DNA of 64,000 nt from Phycisphaeraceae bacterium. Lineage in GTDB: Bacteria; Planctomycetota; Phycisphaerae; Phycisphaerales; Phycisphaeraceae. This document shows positions 9,345 to 18,370 of the stretch, piece by piece. Under the pieces are notes generated by a model. That model did no database searches. It was not told the DNA's origin and saw only the letters and a program-made list of their open reading frames with translations. Position 1 is the first letter of the stretch; each line of letters starts with the position of its first letter. Position numbers and translations under genes: made by a program. Location of the stretch: assembly GCA_020851465.1 (NCBI GenBank), contig JADZCR010000002.1, forward strand, positions 124,001 through 188,000, read 5' to 3'.

Positions 9345-10604
9345 ATGTCCACATTAAGTGCTGCTGCCGGACGTCTCGCCATCGCCGGAGGTACACCTGC
9401 CGCGCAAGGGCTGGTTTGCCCGCCCTGGCCGCCGACCGACTCGAAAACCGAGCAACGATTGATCGAGATTTACCGCAGCCGCGCGTGGTCTTTCGGCGGT
9501 GCAGCCGAGATGGCCTTTGCGCAGAACTATGCGCGCTATCACGGGGCAAAGCACGGCATTTTCATGGCCAACGGCACGGTGACGCTCCAGACCGCGCTGC
9601 TGGCGTTGGGGATCAAGCCCGGTGATGAAGTCATCGTTCCCGCGTTGACGTGGCTCGCCACTGCGATGGCGGTGCGCTATGTCGGCGCGGTACCCGTGTT
9701 TGTCGATATCGACGCGGAGACGCTGTGCATGGACCCGGCTGCGTTTGAAGCGGCGATCACTCCGCGCACGCAGGCGGTCATCCCCGTCCATCTTTATGGT
9801 TCACTGGCTGATCTGGAACGCATCCTTGCGATTGCGAAAAAACGCAACTTATTCGTAGTCGAAGATTGCGCCCACATGCAGGGTGGTAAATGGGCCGGCC
9901 GAGGCGTCGGCAGCTGGGGTGATGTCGGCAGCTTCAGTTTTCAGCAATCCAAAACCGTCGCCAGCGGCGAAGGCGGCATCTGCCTCACCAATGACGATGA
10001 TCTGGCGGAGCGCATCTACCGCGCCAAACACATTGGCTATGCCGCTCAAACCAAACAAGGTCAGGCTGCCAGCGGCCCGCCTGAGGGCCTGCTGTGCCAC
10101 AACTTCCGCGCGACGGAGTTTCAGGCGGCGATTCTTGACGGCCAGCTTGAAGGACTGGCTGCGCTGATCGACCGCTACAACGTACACGCCACTCGACTCG
10201 AAGCGCGGGTGGCGGAGGTGGCACATACCGGCCTGCATGTGCAGGCGCGGGGACGAAAAGCCTCTCCGCAGGGCTACTATGCCTTCACCATGCTGGCTGA
10301 TCGCGGCGAGATCGGCGAGATACCCATGAATGTCCTGCGGGACGCCTTCGCGGCTGAAGGATTTGGCTTCGGCGGAACCTACGGCACGGTGTACACCCAC
10401 ATGCTCTGGAATCTGCCCAAGACGGAATTCCGCTTCGGCGGTCCGTGCCCCGTGGCCGACGGGCCGGTAACCAGCCGGGCGCTGACCTTCGCACACCAGT
10501 GGCTCGGTGCGGATACCTCGACGATCGACCGCATCGGCGACACCATCGTCAAGGTCGCAAGTCGGCTGGACGATCTGCGTCGGATCAATCCGTCATCGCG
10601 TTGA
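9345..10604 (+). CDS. DegT/DnrJ/EryC1/StrS-family PLP aminotransferase
   Basis: Fold-type I PLP enzyme of the sugar aminotransferase family, which usually transfers an amino group to a keto-sugar nucleotide. The Schiff-base lysine is expected at Lys203 in FSFQQSKTVASGEGG, and the PLP-contacting VVEDCAHMQGG block precedes it. The 419-residue length is typical or slightly long. The start at 9345 has GGAG nearby. No sugar-nucleotide genes adjoin it, so the substrate is unknown. Similar proteins in planctomycetes are often annotated simply as DegT/DnrJ/EryC1/StrS aminotransferases. Confidence 0.85.
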   Translation: MSTLSAAAGRLAIAGGTPAAQGLVCPPWPPTDSKTEQRLIEIYRSRAWSFGGAAEMAFAQNYARYHGAKHGIFMANGTVTLQTALLALGIKPGDEVIVPALTWLATAMAVRYVGAVPVFVDIDAETLCMDPAAFEAAITPRTQAVIPVHLYGSLADLERILAIAKKRNLFVVEDCAHMQGGKWAGRGVGSWGDVGSFSFQQSKTVASGEGGICLTNDDDLAERIYRAKHIGYAAQTKQGQAASGPPEGLLCHNFRATEFQAAILDGQLEGLAALIDRYNVHATRLEARVAEVAHTGLHVQARGRKASPQGYYAFTMLADRGEIGEIPMNVLRDAFAAEGFGFGGTYGTVYTHMLWNLPKTEFRFGGPCPVADGPVTSRALTFAHQWLGADTSTIDRIGDTIVKVASRLDDLRRINPSSR

Positions 10605-10685
10605 TCGTCACAATTGCAGCCATGCCTCATCCCAGGCGAGCGAGCTGAGCTATAACCGCGTCTTGTTTGCGGGTATCCTTCCAGC

Positions 10686-11969
10686 ATGATCGCAGCAACC
10701 GCTTCGGCTGACATCACACCCGCGCCTGGTCTTGCTCTGCAGGGTCATGCCGGGGCGTTACCTTCTGAGTCAGTCCTCCGCCCGATCGAGGTGCGGACAC
10801 TGGTGCTGCAACATGAAAACGTGCGGGCAGCACTGGTGACGGTTGATGTCATCGGCATCACGCGCCAGACCACCTCGCGCATACGCCATCGCATCGCTGC
10901 GGATACGGACATTCCCGCTGATCACATCATGATCGCGTGCAGCCACACGCACTGCGCACCGGCAACGCTGCCGACACTCGGCCTGATACCCGACGAGGCG
11001 TTCATGGCTTCGCTCGAAAGCGGTGTGGTCGCTGCTGTCACTCAGGCGACACGGCGCCTCCAGCCGGTGACTTTCGCACTAGGATGCGGCAGTTCGCACA
11101 TCAACATCAATCGCCGACCTATTCAAGGTCCGCAACCCACGGCGGATATGACGCCTAATTACGGCGGTATCGTCGATCGTCGTGTGCGCGTTCTTCGCAT
11201 CGACACCGCGAGCGGGAAACCGCTAGCGATACTTTTCCACTACTCGTGTCACCCGACATCGATGCCCGGCACCGCGAGGATTATCTCGCCTGACTACCCC
11301 GGCTTTGCACGGGATCAAATCGAGACGGCGCTGGGTTGTCATGCGTTGTTCATGCCGGGCTGCTTCGGCAATGTCCGGCCAGCATTTTTCGATACCAATA
11401 ACCGATTCATCAGCGCGACTCCCGCTCAGGTCGAGGCAGCTGGCCGCGAGGTTGGTGCGGCGGCGGCCGGTGCCGCCGGCTCGCTGCGCACACAGCCCTG
11501 CGACCGCCTGAGCGTCTCGACAACGACGATCGACTTTGAATTCACACCGATCACGCCTGCAGATATCGAGACCAGAGTCACACAGGCGGGCGGCAACAAG
11601 CTGGTCAATTTCTGGGCTGCCAACACGCGCGGACTGCTCGCACGTGAAGGCCTGCCCGCGCATGAACGCTCACAGATGCAACGTCTGACCATCGGGCCGC
11701 TCACGCTCATCGCCATACCCGGCGAACCGGTTCAGGAAATCGGCTACCGCCTGGAAAAAGAGCTTTTCGACATGAACTGTCAATGTCGCCAACCTTGTGA
11801 ACTCTGGGCGATCGGTTACACCAACGATATGGTCGGCTACCTCGTCACTGAGCGGCAGAAACTCGAAGGCGGATATGAACCCAATGCCTTCGTCTATTTC
11901 GATCGGCCCAGCGGCTTTGCGATGGAGGAGAACACCATCGCCGCTGCCGCTGCGTCACTCATGGTCTGA
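10686..11969 (+). CDS. neutral/alkaline ceramidase-like protein
   Basis: Resembles the N-terminal catalytic domain of neutral/alkaline non-lysosomal ceramidases. It starts with the characteristic ASADITPAPG motif, and has CSHTHCAPA and FHYSCHPTSM, where the histidines would bind zinc. There is no signal peptide and the C-terminal domain of classical ceramidases is absent, as in the short paralogues common in planctomycetes. Those are often of unknown substrate, so ceramide hydrolysis is not assured. TATCCT lies exactly 6 nt before the ATG, suggesting a leaderless mRNA. Confidence 0.7.
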   Translation: MIAATASADITPAPGLALQGHAGALPSESVLRPIEVRTLVLQHENVRAALVTVDVIGITRQTTSRIRHRIAADTDIPADHIMIACSHTHCAPATLPTLGLIPDEAFMASLESGVVAAVTQATRRLQPVTFALGCGSSHININRRPIQGPQPTADMTPNYGGIVDRRVRVLRIDTASGKPLAILFHYSCHPTSMPGTARIISPDYPGFARDQIETALGCHALFMPGCFGNVRPAFFDTNNRFISATPAQVEAAGREVGAAAAGAAGSLRTQPCDRLSVSTTTIDFEFTPITPADIETRVTQAGGNKLVNFWAANTRGLLAREGLPAHERSQMQRLTIGPLTLIAIPGEPVQEIGYRLEKELFDMNCQCRQPCELWAIGYTNDMVGYLVTERQKLEGGYEPNAFVYFDRPSGFAMEENTIAAAAASLMV

Positions 11970-12095
11970 AGCCGCCTCAGTCAACCTCGTATCTCGGAAC
12001 ACGTCAAAGCGTCTGCGGTGCATAACGCTGCTCTCTCCCGATGCGGAGCATCCTGATCGTTGTTGCTGTCGTAGTCCACCATTACACTCTGATCC

Positions 12096-13055
12096 ATGTC
12101 TCAATCATCCATCGTCTCCCGGATACTCGAAGTGATGGGCTCCGCACCGCGTGAAGGCCAATTGGTCAGCCCCAATGTGCGCATCGAAAGCGAAAATCGT
12201 GAAAGCGGCTATCTCCGCCGAAAGATTTCGTTTGAAACCGAACCGTCCGGCGCGCCGGCAAGCGACCGCTGCTTTGCATGGGTGACGATTCCACTCAAGG
12301 AGGGCGCGGCAAGTGTGAAGTCTTCGTTGTCACGATTTCCGGCGGTGATCTGCCTTCATCAAACCACACGTATCGGCAAGGATGAACCGATGGGACTGGG
12401 CGGGCTGCCGAATCTTCACTACGCGAAGGAGCTGGCTTCGCGCGGGTTCGTCACCCTCTCGCCGGACTATCCGAACTTTGGAGATTACCGTTGTGATGCG
12501 TACGCGCTGGGTTACGCCAGCGCGACGATGAAGGGAATCTGGAACCATCGCCGCGCGGTGGATGTGCTCACGTCGATGCCGGAAGTTGATCCCAACCGCA
12601 TCGGATGCGTCGGCCACTCGCTGGGCGGGCACAACACTCTTTTTCTTGCCGCCTTCGAGCCGCGGATCAAGGCTGCGGTGTCGAGTTGCGGTTTTACGCT
12701 TTTCAAATACAACCGGCATGGCGGCGAGGGCGGGCCGGGCAACATCACTGACTGGTCACACGCGGGCTACATGCCCCGTATCATGGAACGTTACGGAGCG
12801 CGTGCGGAAAACATGCCTTTCGAGTGGAACGATGTCTTGTCCCTGATCGCGCCGCGCCCCATCTTCATCAACGCGACGACGCAGGACTCCTTCGATGTCG
12901 AGGGCGTGCGCGAGTGCGAAAAGCTCATCCGCCCGATTTACAAAGGCCGGGATGATGACTTCATCGTGCGCAGTCCGGATTGCGGGCATGATTTCCCGCA
13001 AACCGTGCGAGAGGAGTCCTACCGGTTTCTGGAACGAGTTCTCAACAGGCCCTGA
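12096..13055 (+). CDS. alpha/beta hydrolase, dienelactone-hydrolase-like
   Basis: Alpha/beta hydrolase with the nucleophile elbow GHSLGGH around residues 171-177 and a likely catalytic histidine in CGHDFPQ near the C-terminus. The SRGFVTLSPDYPNFG segment resembles planctomycete proteins of the dienelactone hydrolase/acetyl xylan esterase type. No signal peptide is visible, so it is predicted to be cytoplasmic. TACACT lies 7 nt upstream of the ATG. It follows the ceramidase-like gene on the same strand by 126 bases. The substrate cannot be told from sequence. Confidence 0.75.
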   Translation: MSQSSIVSRILEVMGSAPREGQLVSPNVRIESENRESGYLRRKISFETEPSGAPASDRCFAWVTIPLKEGAASVKSSLSRFPAVICLHQTTRIGKDEPMGLGGLPNLHYAKELASRGFVTLSPDYPNFGDYRCDAYALGYASATMKGIWNHRRAVDVLTSMPEVDPNRIGCVGHSLGGHNTLFLAAFEPRIKAAVSSCGFTLFKYNRHGGEGGPGNITDWSHAGYMPRIMERYGARAENMPFEWNDVLSLIAPRPIFINATTQDSFDVEGVRECEKLIRPIYKGRDDDFIVRSPDCGHDFPQTVREESYRFLERVLNRP

Positions 13056-13091
13056 ACATTCATCTGCTGATAACGTTTTCCGTCATGCGGA

Positions 13092-16000
13092 TTAATGCTC
13101 GATCACGATGACATCCGCATCGTCGAGTTGATCCAACCGCAAAACGGCCGATCCCTTGTCAGCAGCATCGATGCTGACTTTCCGCTTCATTGCTGTCGTC
13201 ACCCCTTTGACCGCTCGGAGTCCGGGAACGGTGATGACGACATCTTTGGCAATGCCGTCCTGATACTTCGCAAGATTGATCAGCGTGATGAGGGTGTGCG
13301 TCTTGCTTTGGAGGATGTTTGTCACAATTCCAGCACGATCAGCCTTTGCCTCAGGTGCCAGGTTGGAAACGGCAAGCAAAATCACCTTTGCAGCATTCGC
13401 GTCATAGTTGAGCGGCTCCCACTGGGAGAAGTTCCACTCCGGTCCGCCCTTACCCATTGGTTGCGCGGGCATCAGTCCCTTGCGCACGTACGCCTGACCG
13501 GGTAGCAAGCCGCTCTGGTACACCACGCCCTTACCCATAGCTTTGGACACCAGCGCGGGCTTGTGGTCCTGATATGTACCCAGCACTTCCGCACCTGAAG
13601 CTACGTTCAACACCTCGCGCGAGCCGATCACATCAAACGATCCGGCCGCATCTCCGCCGGGCAGTTTGAACGAAACACTGTCGAGAACGGGCACCTGAAG
13701 AAGCTCCAGCTTTGCACGCATCGGCCCGCCATAGAACACCGCGTGAGGATCCTCCGCGTTGCGGCCAAGCCAGTTGTCCAGATCCGTCAACGGCTCGTCG
13801 TATTCATTCCGACGGGCGGCACCGGCTGTCAGGAACAATCGCCCGCCGCCGGTGACCCAATCCGTGATCGGCTTAACCGTCCGCTGATCCAGGTTATGAC
13901 CGCATACATAGAGTGCTGCGTAGTCTTTGAGACGACCTTCAGCCACGTCGTTTTCCGTCAGCACATCAACCAGATAACCGTTATTGCGCAGGCAATACCA
14001 GATATTTTTGCGCTCTTCCTGACTGATGTTGCTCTCCGGAGTACCGGGTGCGATGACTCCTTGTCCCTGACCGTTCGTTTCCCATACGTCGCTCGTCTCG
14101 CTGAGCAGCACCGCGATGCGGGCTTGCTTAGTCCGCGCGGGAATGAGCGCATCCTCGATATTGCCGGCCATTCCGCTGATCTGTCGCATAGCCCGACCGG
14201 TTTCGGCGTGACCGCCGCGGCTGTGGATGTAGTTCTCCGTGCCGTAGGCATCAATGCCGGAGTTGAAGAAGTCCAGGTCCTGCACACCCTGTCCCCAGAG
14301 CGTGACAGCATTCTGGATCAGGTGCTGCCCACTGTTACCCGGATAGTGAGGCATGCAATAGAACATCATCGGAGTGTCGTGATACTTCGCGCCGGCTCGC
14401 AGGTAGGCGGCCTGCCAGTCGATGACCAACCGCGTGACTTCCGGTTGGCAGTAGTCGTAATCTTCGCTCCAAGCCAGGGTCATGGCATTGCCGCGGAAGG
14501 ATTCGATGAAACTCGACTGGTGCATCCAGTAGTACGGGTGCATGCCGCCGAGATTGGCGGTGGTCTTGAAATGCGGGCCGATCATCGCGGTCAATATGCG
14601 GGTTTTCTCCGCGAAGTCGTCGATCCCTTGCTGGATGGCGAACTGGCTGGAGAGCCAGTAGAGCCTCTTGATGTACCGACCGGCATCACCTTCGGGCAGT
14701 TTCGCCGCCGTGCCGTCGGTCGGCGCAGGCAGCACACCGATCTGCACAGCGACATTCGCGGTGTAAGAGGTCAACGGCTTGATCGTATCGTATGACTCTG
14801 CTCCAAGTTCTGACGGCTTGACCCCGCGTGCCTGAAGGAAGGCACGGAACTGCTGTAGCTTGTGCTCATCTTTGACATCGATCCGAGGCAGGCCGATCTC
14901 ATCGCCGTAGGAGACGTAATAAAGTCTCCGGGCGATTTCCGGCTCGGACAGTTTTTTGCGCACCAGCTCGACATCCTGCGTGTGGTGATATGTCGCGGAC
15001 ATTTCGACAAACGGGGCGTTCTTGCTTGCGTAGTAGGCCTTGGCAGCGTCAATCAAATCGACATCCGCAGGATCGACGGGCACGGTGTTTAGTCCCAGTG
15101 CGATCGCGTAATCCATCGTCACAGGGAAGTCGGGGCGCGTCGCCGTCAGCGGCCCGAGGTAGCCGATACCGATGTAGCCGTAGAGCTTGAGCTTTTTCGG
15201 CATCGGGCCGACACGGGGGAAAGTATCGAGTAATTTGGTGACACGACGGAAGACATTGACGGTTTTATCCGTCGTCTCTACTCCTTCCTTGCGGTGCAGG
15301 TCAGGCTGGATGAGCACATCGAGTTGCGGCTCGCCGGCGTCCATCGCAAAGCTCTTGAGGATCTTGCTATCAGCAGGCTCGGACGCCAAATCCATCGCCA
15401 GCGGGTATCCAAGGACTTGCTTGCCCGGCTCCGCGGGCAATGCAGCCTGCACAAAGAACGGGCAACTGTTTTCCGTTGTCATCGTCGGACCGATGTCGAT
15501 CCATGGCGTCGTCGCGCCTGGCGCGACCGGCTCGGTCCATTGACCTTTGGGATGGGTGCGAGGCTCTCCCTTGTCGTTGAGGACCATTTTGCCGTCAGCG
15601 CCGAAGAAGCGAACCATCACGGCTTTTTGCGGGTCGATCTGGTAGTAGTAAGTCGCGCGGTGGTTCCAGTGGCTGTAGGTGATGAGGACCGGTTGAGTGC
15701 CGTTATTTTTGAATCGCGCGTAAACGTGATTCGCACACATGAGCTGTTCGATCAGCGGAAAATTATTGAAGTCAGTCTTCGCATCGCCGTTGGAAAGCGT
15801 GCTGATGAGCGAGGTGATAAGAATGGCATCGACGGATCGCGCCCCGACGGGCGCACCTGCCGGCCCTTTGGCCTTATAAAGCGTCACACGGACCTTGCCG
15901 GCGGGCAGTTCGGATTCGTAGCCTTCGGCGGCGTCGTGATCCATGCCCCAGTTCCAGAACAGATCACCGCTCTTAAGTTTCTTGTTGAACGAAAAATGTT

Positions 16001-16445
16001 TCAGCGAATCGCGTAGTCCGTACACCTTGTCGAAGATCGCTTGACCGGCTGGCTTGCCGTCCGAGCCGAGTGTTTCGATGCGCACACCAAAGGGATAGTT
16101 GAAAAACGGAGGCACTTCGTACTTTGCCCAGACTTTGTATTTGCCGGCACTGGGGATGGTGACATCCTGAAATACCTCTGCGGGGGTATCGCTCGCATCG
16201 GTGACAGCGTTGGCCATGCGACTGGACCACACGCCGCCGAAGATCATGTTCTGATGGAGGTCGCGTCCCCACTGGCCGGCGGTCCACTCTTTGGTAAACC
16301 CCTCCGGCCCCCACTTGACCCCCTGCATGTCTTCACATTCGATGGGAATCCGAGTAATACCATCCGCATCCGGCGAAGCGGCTGTCGCGTGACCAGCCAG
16401 CGTCAACACCATTGCCATCAACAACAGAAAAGTTCGCTTGAGCAT
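13092..16445 (-). CDS. large secreted protein with a C-terminal glutamine-amidotransferase-like domain
   Basis: A 1117-residue protein with a clear Sec signal peptide (KRTFLLLMAMVLTLAGHATA). The first 200 residues, beginning IPIECEDMQG, look like a carbohydrate-binding beta-sandwich module. A central region contains the segment YGYIGIGYLGPLTATRPDFP and may be barrel-like. Residues from about 780 (RIAVLLSETSDVWETNGQG) to 930 resemble the class I glutamine-amidotransferase-like domain of family 42 beta-galactosidases. A glycoside-processing role is inferred; catalytic residues could not be identified. The start has a strong GAGGAG 5 nt upstream. It follows the beta-propeller gene by 38 bases, probably as an operon, and converges on the hydrolase gene. 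Confidence 0.65.
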   Translation of the reverse strand: MLKRTFLLLMAMVLTLAGHATAASPDADGITRIPIECEDMQGVKWGPEGFTKEWTAGQWGRDLHQNMIFGGVWSSRMANAVTDASDTPAEVFQDVTIPSAGKYKVWAKYEVPPFFNYPFGVRIETLGSDGKPAGQAIFDKVYGLRDSLKHFSFNKKLKSGDLFWNWGMDHDAAEGYESELPAGKVRVTLYKAKGPAGAPVGARSVDAILITSLISTLSNGDAKTDFNNFPLIEQLMCANHVYARFKNNGTQPVLITYSHWNHRATYYYQIDPQKAVMVRFFGADGKMVLNDKGEPRTHPKGQWTEPVAPGATTPWIDIGPTMTTENSCPFFVQAALPAEPGKQVLGYPLAMDLASEPADSKILKSFAMDAGEPQLDVLIQPDLHRKEGVETTDKTVNVFRRVTKLLDTFPRVGPMPKKLKLYGYIGIGYLGPLTATRPDFPVTMDYAIALGLNTVPVDPADVDLIDAAKAYYASKNAPFVEMSATYHHTQDVELVRKKLSEPEIARRLYYVSYGDEIGLPRIDVKDEHKLQQFRAFLQARGVKPSELGAESYDTIKPLTSYTANVAVQIGVLPAPTDGTAAKLPEGDAGRYIKRLYWLSSQFAIQQGIDDFAEKTRILTAMIGPHFKTTANLGGMHPYYWMHQSSFIESFRGNAMTLAWSEDYDYCQPEVTRLVIDWQAAYLRAGAKYHDTPMMFYCMPHYPGNSGQHLIQNAVTLWGQGVQDLDFFNSGIDAYGTENYIHSRGGHAETGRAMRQISGMAGNIEDALIPARTKQARIAVLLSETSDVWETNGQGQGVIAPGTPESNISQEERKNIWYCLRNNGYLVDVLTENDVAEGRLKDYAALYVCGHNLDQRTVKPITDWVTGGGRLFLTAGAARRNEYDEPLTDLDNWLGRNAEDPHAVFYGGPMRAKLELLQVPVLDSVSFKLPGGDAAGSFDVIGSREVLNVASGAEVLGTYQDHKPALVSKAMGKGVVYQSGLLPGQAYVRKGLMPAQPMGKGGPEWNFSQWEPLNYDANAAKVILLAVSNLAPEAKADRAGIVTNILQSKTHTLITLINLAKYQDGIAKDVVITVPGLRAVKGVTTAMKRKVSIDAADKGSAVLRLDQLDDADVIVIEH

Positions 16446-16483
16446 GGAAACTCCTCAGATGTAATCGCCTCGAACTGAAGTCG

Positions 16484-18001
16484 TCATTTGATTTCGATCA
16501 GTGCTTCCTCGACATATTTTGCAGTGATCGCAAACCGGCGCACGCGGGCGTTACCTTTCGGTTCGCCTTCCTTGTTTTCGTCACCGTCTTCAGCAACCCA
16601 CAACTGGGTTTGCTGGGCATTAACTGCGACAGCGGACGGATTCAGAAACTCCATCGTATCGTCCGCCAGGCCGGGTACACCGAAGCGGTCGATCAACTTC
16701 AGATCATCGCCAGTATCCCACAGCAGAACCACTTCACCGCCGCCGCCACTGTCCCAGAAGGGACCATAGCCCGGCCCGTGACAGACCCACCACACCAGCC
16801 CGCCACCGGCGCAGCCGCCAGTTGGCCGGGCGAGTTTCAGAGTCGGTGGAGTCGTGCAAATGATTTTGACCTCTTTGCCGTTGTCAAAATGTTTCGTCAC
16901 CTGATCCGCGCGACCGCAGGTGTAAAACGCACCGGTCCCATCACCGCAGATATAGCGGTCAAATCCCTCATACTCAGGAAGCGTGAACATATAAAGGATG
17001 CCGTCATGGCCGTTCTTCGTGCGGTCGTACACTCTGCCGTTGGCGTATGCACCTCCTGGGATATAGAGACGATGGCTCGGACCAAAGGCGAACGACGCCG
17101 CCCACGGCGTACACCATTTGCTGGTGTAGGGCGATTCCTCCCAGCCGCCGATGGTCTGTGTCGTCAGCTTGCCCGTGTGGTCATAGACCAACAGTTCGTG
17201 GCCGGTCGAACCTAATAGAACATTGCCATTGACCGGATCGACGCCGAAGGGACGAAAACGAAGATAGCGATCCGAATCCAGAACGATCGAGCCTTCGTTG
17301 CCGAATGATGTATCGAGATTGCCTTCGCGATCCATTTTGAAAATGCGGGGACCGTGTTCATTACGGCGGGTGACGAGTTCCTGAAGTCCTAGCTCCATTT
17401 TTTTGACCAGCGCGATTGAATCAGGAGTGAGTACGGTTTCATAATTGCTGACGACCTGGCTCTCCCCCTTTTTGCTGATCATCTGCAAGGCACCTTGATT
17501 GGTATTGATGAACCTGCCGGTGATCGAAGTCTTGTCAGCGATCGTGGTCACGGTTATTTCATTGAGAAACGCTGGCCGTGTCTCAGGCAGGAACTCCCCG
17601 GCATCAAAGACGTAAAGGGCATCACCAACGCAGGTGATGTCGGTGGGGTTGAGCCACTTGGGGACTTTCGCATCAGGCCGTTTCACCGCGGAATCAAACC
17701 GTACTTCCACACCGCTGCGATAACGCACCTTGTAGGAACCCGCGGGTAAACCCGCTGGTCCGCCCGTCACCGTAAAAGACTGCGGCGTAAGCAAGGGGCC
17801 GGCGTGCAAGGTCTTGATGACGGTGCCTGTGGCTGCATCAACGATCTGGAGCAACGCATTACCCGAACCATTGCCGGGATCGACATCGATCCGTACACCC
17901 GCCGGCTCAGTTATGGATTCGACACGCAGTCCCTTGGCGTCGGCGAGGTTGGTCAGAACAAATATCAGGGCCATGACTACCGCAATCACGCGGAAATGCA
18001 T
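16484..18001 (-). CDS. secreted NHL/SMP-30-like beta-propeller protein
   Basis: Predicted exported protein of about 505 residues. From the ATG at 18001 it begins with a good signal peptide (MHFRVIAVVMALIFVLTNLADA); the frame stays open to an ATG at 18055, which would add an 18-residue polar N-terminus. The body shows repeated beta-strand units of propeller type, such as LNPTDITCVGDALYVFD, FRPFGVDPVNGNVLLGS and LNPSAVAVNAQQTQLWVAEDGD. An early beta-sandwich-like segment resembles FlgD-type Ig domains. Function unknown. It is upstream of and tightly linked to the large secreted protein, suggesting joint export and use of the same substrate. Confidence 0.65.
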   Translation of the reverse strand: MHFRVIAVVMALIFVLTNLADAKGLRVESITEPAGVRIDVDPGNGSGNALLQIVDAATGTVIKTLHAGPLLTPQSFTVTGGPAGLPAGSYKVRYRSGVEVRFDSAVKRPDAKVPKWLNPTDITCVGDALYVFDAGEFLPETRPAFLNEITVTTIADKTSITGRFINTNQGALQMISKKGESQVVSNYETVLTPDSIALVKKMELGLQELVTRRNEHGPRIFKMDREGNLDTSFGNEGSIVLDSDRYLRFRPFGVDPVNGNVLLGSTGHELLVYDHTGKLTTQTIGGWEESPYTSKWCTPWAASFAFGPSHRLYIPGGAYANGRVYDRTKNGHDGILYMFTLPEYEGFDRYICGDGTGAFYTCGRADQVTKHFDNGKEVKIICTTPPTLKLARPTGGCAGGGLVWWVCHGPGYGPFWDSGGGGEVVLLWDTGDDLKLIDRFGVPGLADDTMEFLNPSAVAVNAQQTQLWVAEDGDENKEGEPKGNARVRRFAITAKYVEEALIEIK

Positions 18002-18370
18002 GGCTGCGATCTGATCGCGGAGGCGGGTTGGATCCATCGTTTGCTGAGTGTGCATATCACGTAATAAAGCGTTTCCGCGACTGATTTCGTACCGATCACG
18101 CTCTCATTTCGCTCGTGTGAGCCGGGTTGCTCCACCATGTCGGCAATGGAATGGTATTCATCGGAAACACGAATGAAGCAGCCCCTCAGTATATGGTTGA
18201 CCGCTTCTCTGAACGAACCCCGACCGCAAAGGCAGCAACACAAAATAAGAGGTGAACTCCACGATGCAGTACGTGATACGCAGGTCATGCGACACGATGA
18301 TCGCACGGAGATAAGACACGCACCGGATGCGATGTCCCGCGGATCAGTAGTGGTTGAGGGGAACAGGTTC
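18002..18370. other. intergenic region between the propeller gene and the NtrC-type regulator
   Basis: About 370 bases between two minus-strand genes. I see no ORF with family features, no clear terminator with a U run and no good minus-strand promoter. TTGACC at 18197-18202 on the plus strand has no matching -10. Confidence 0.4.
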
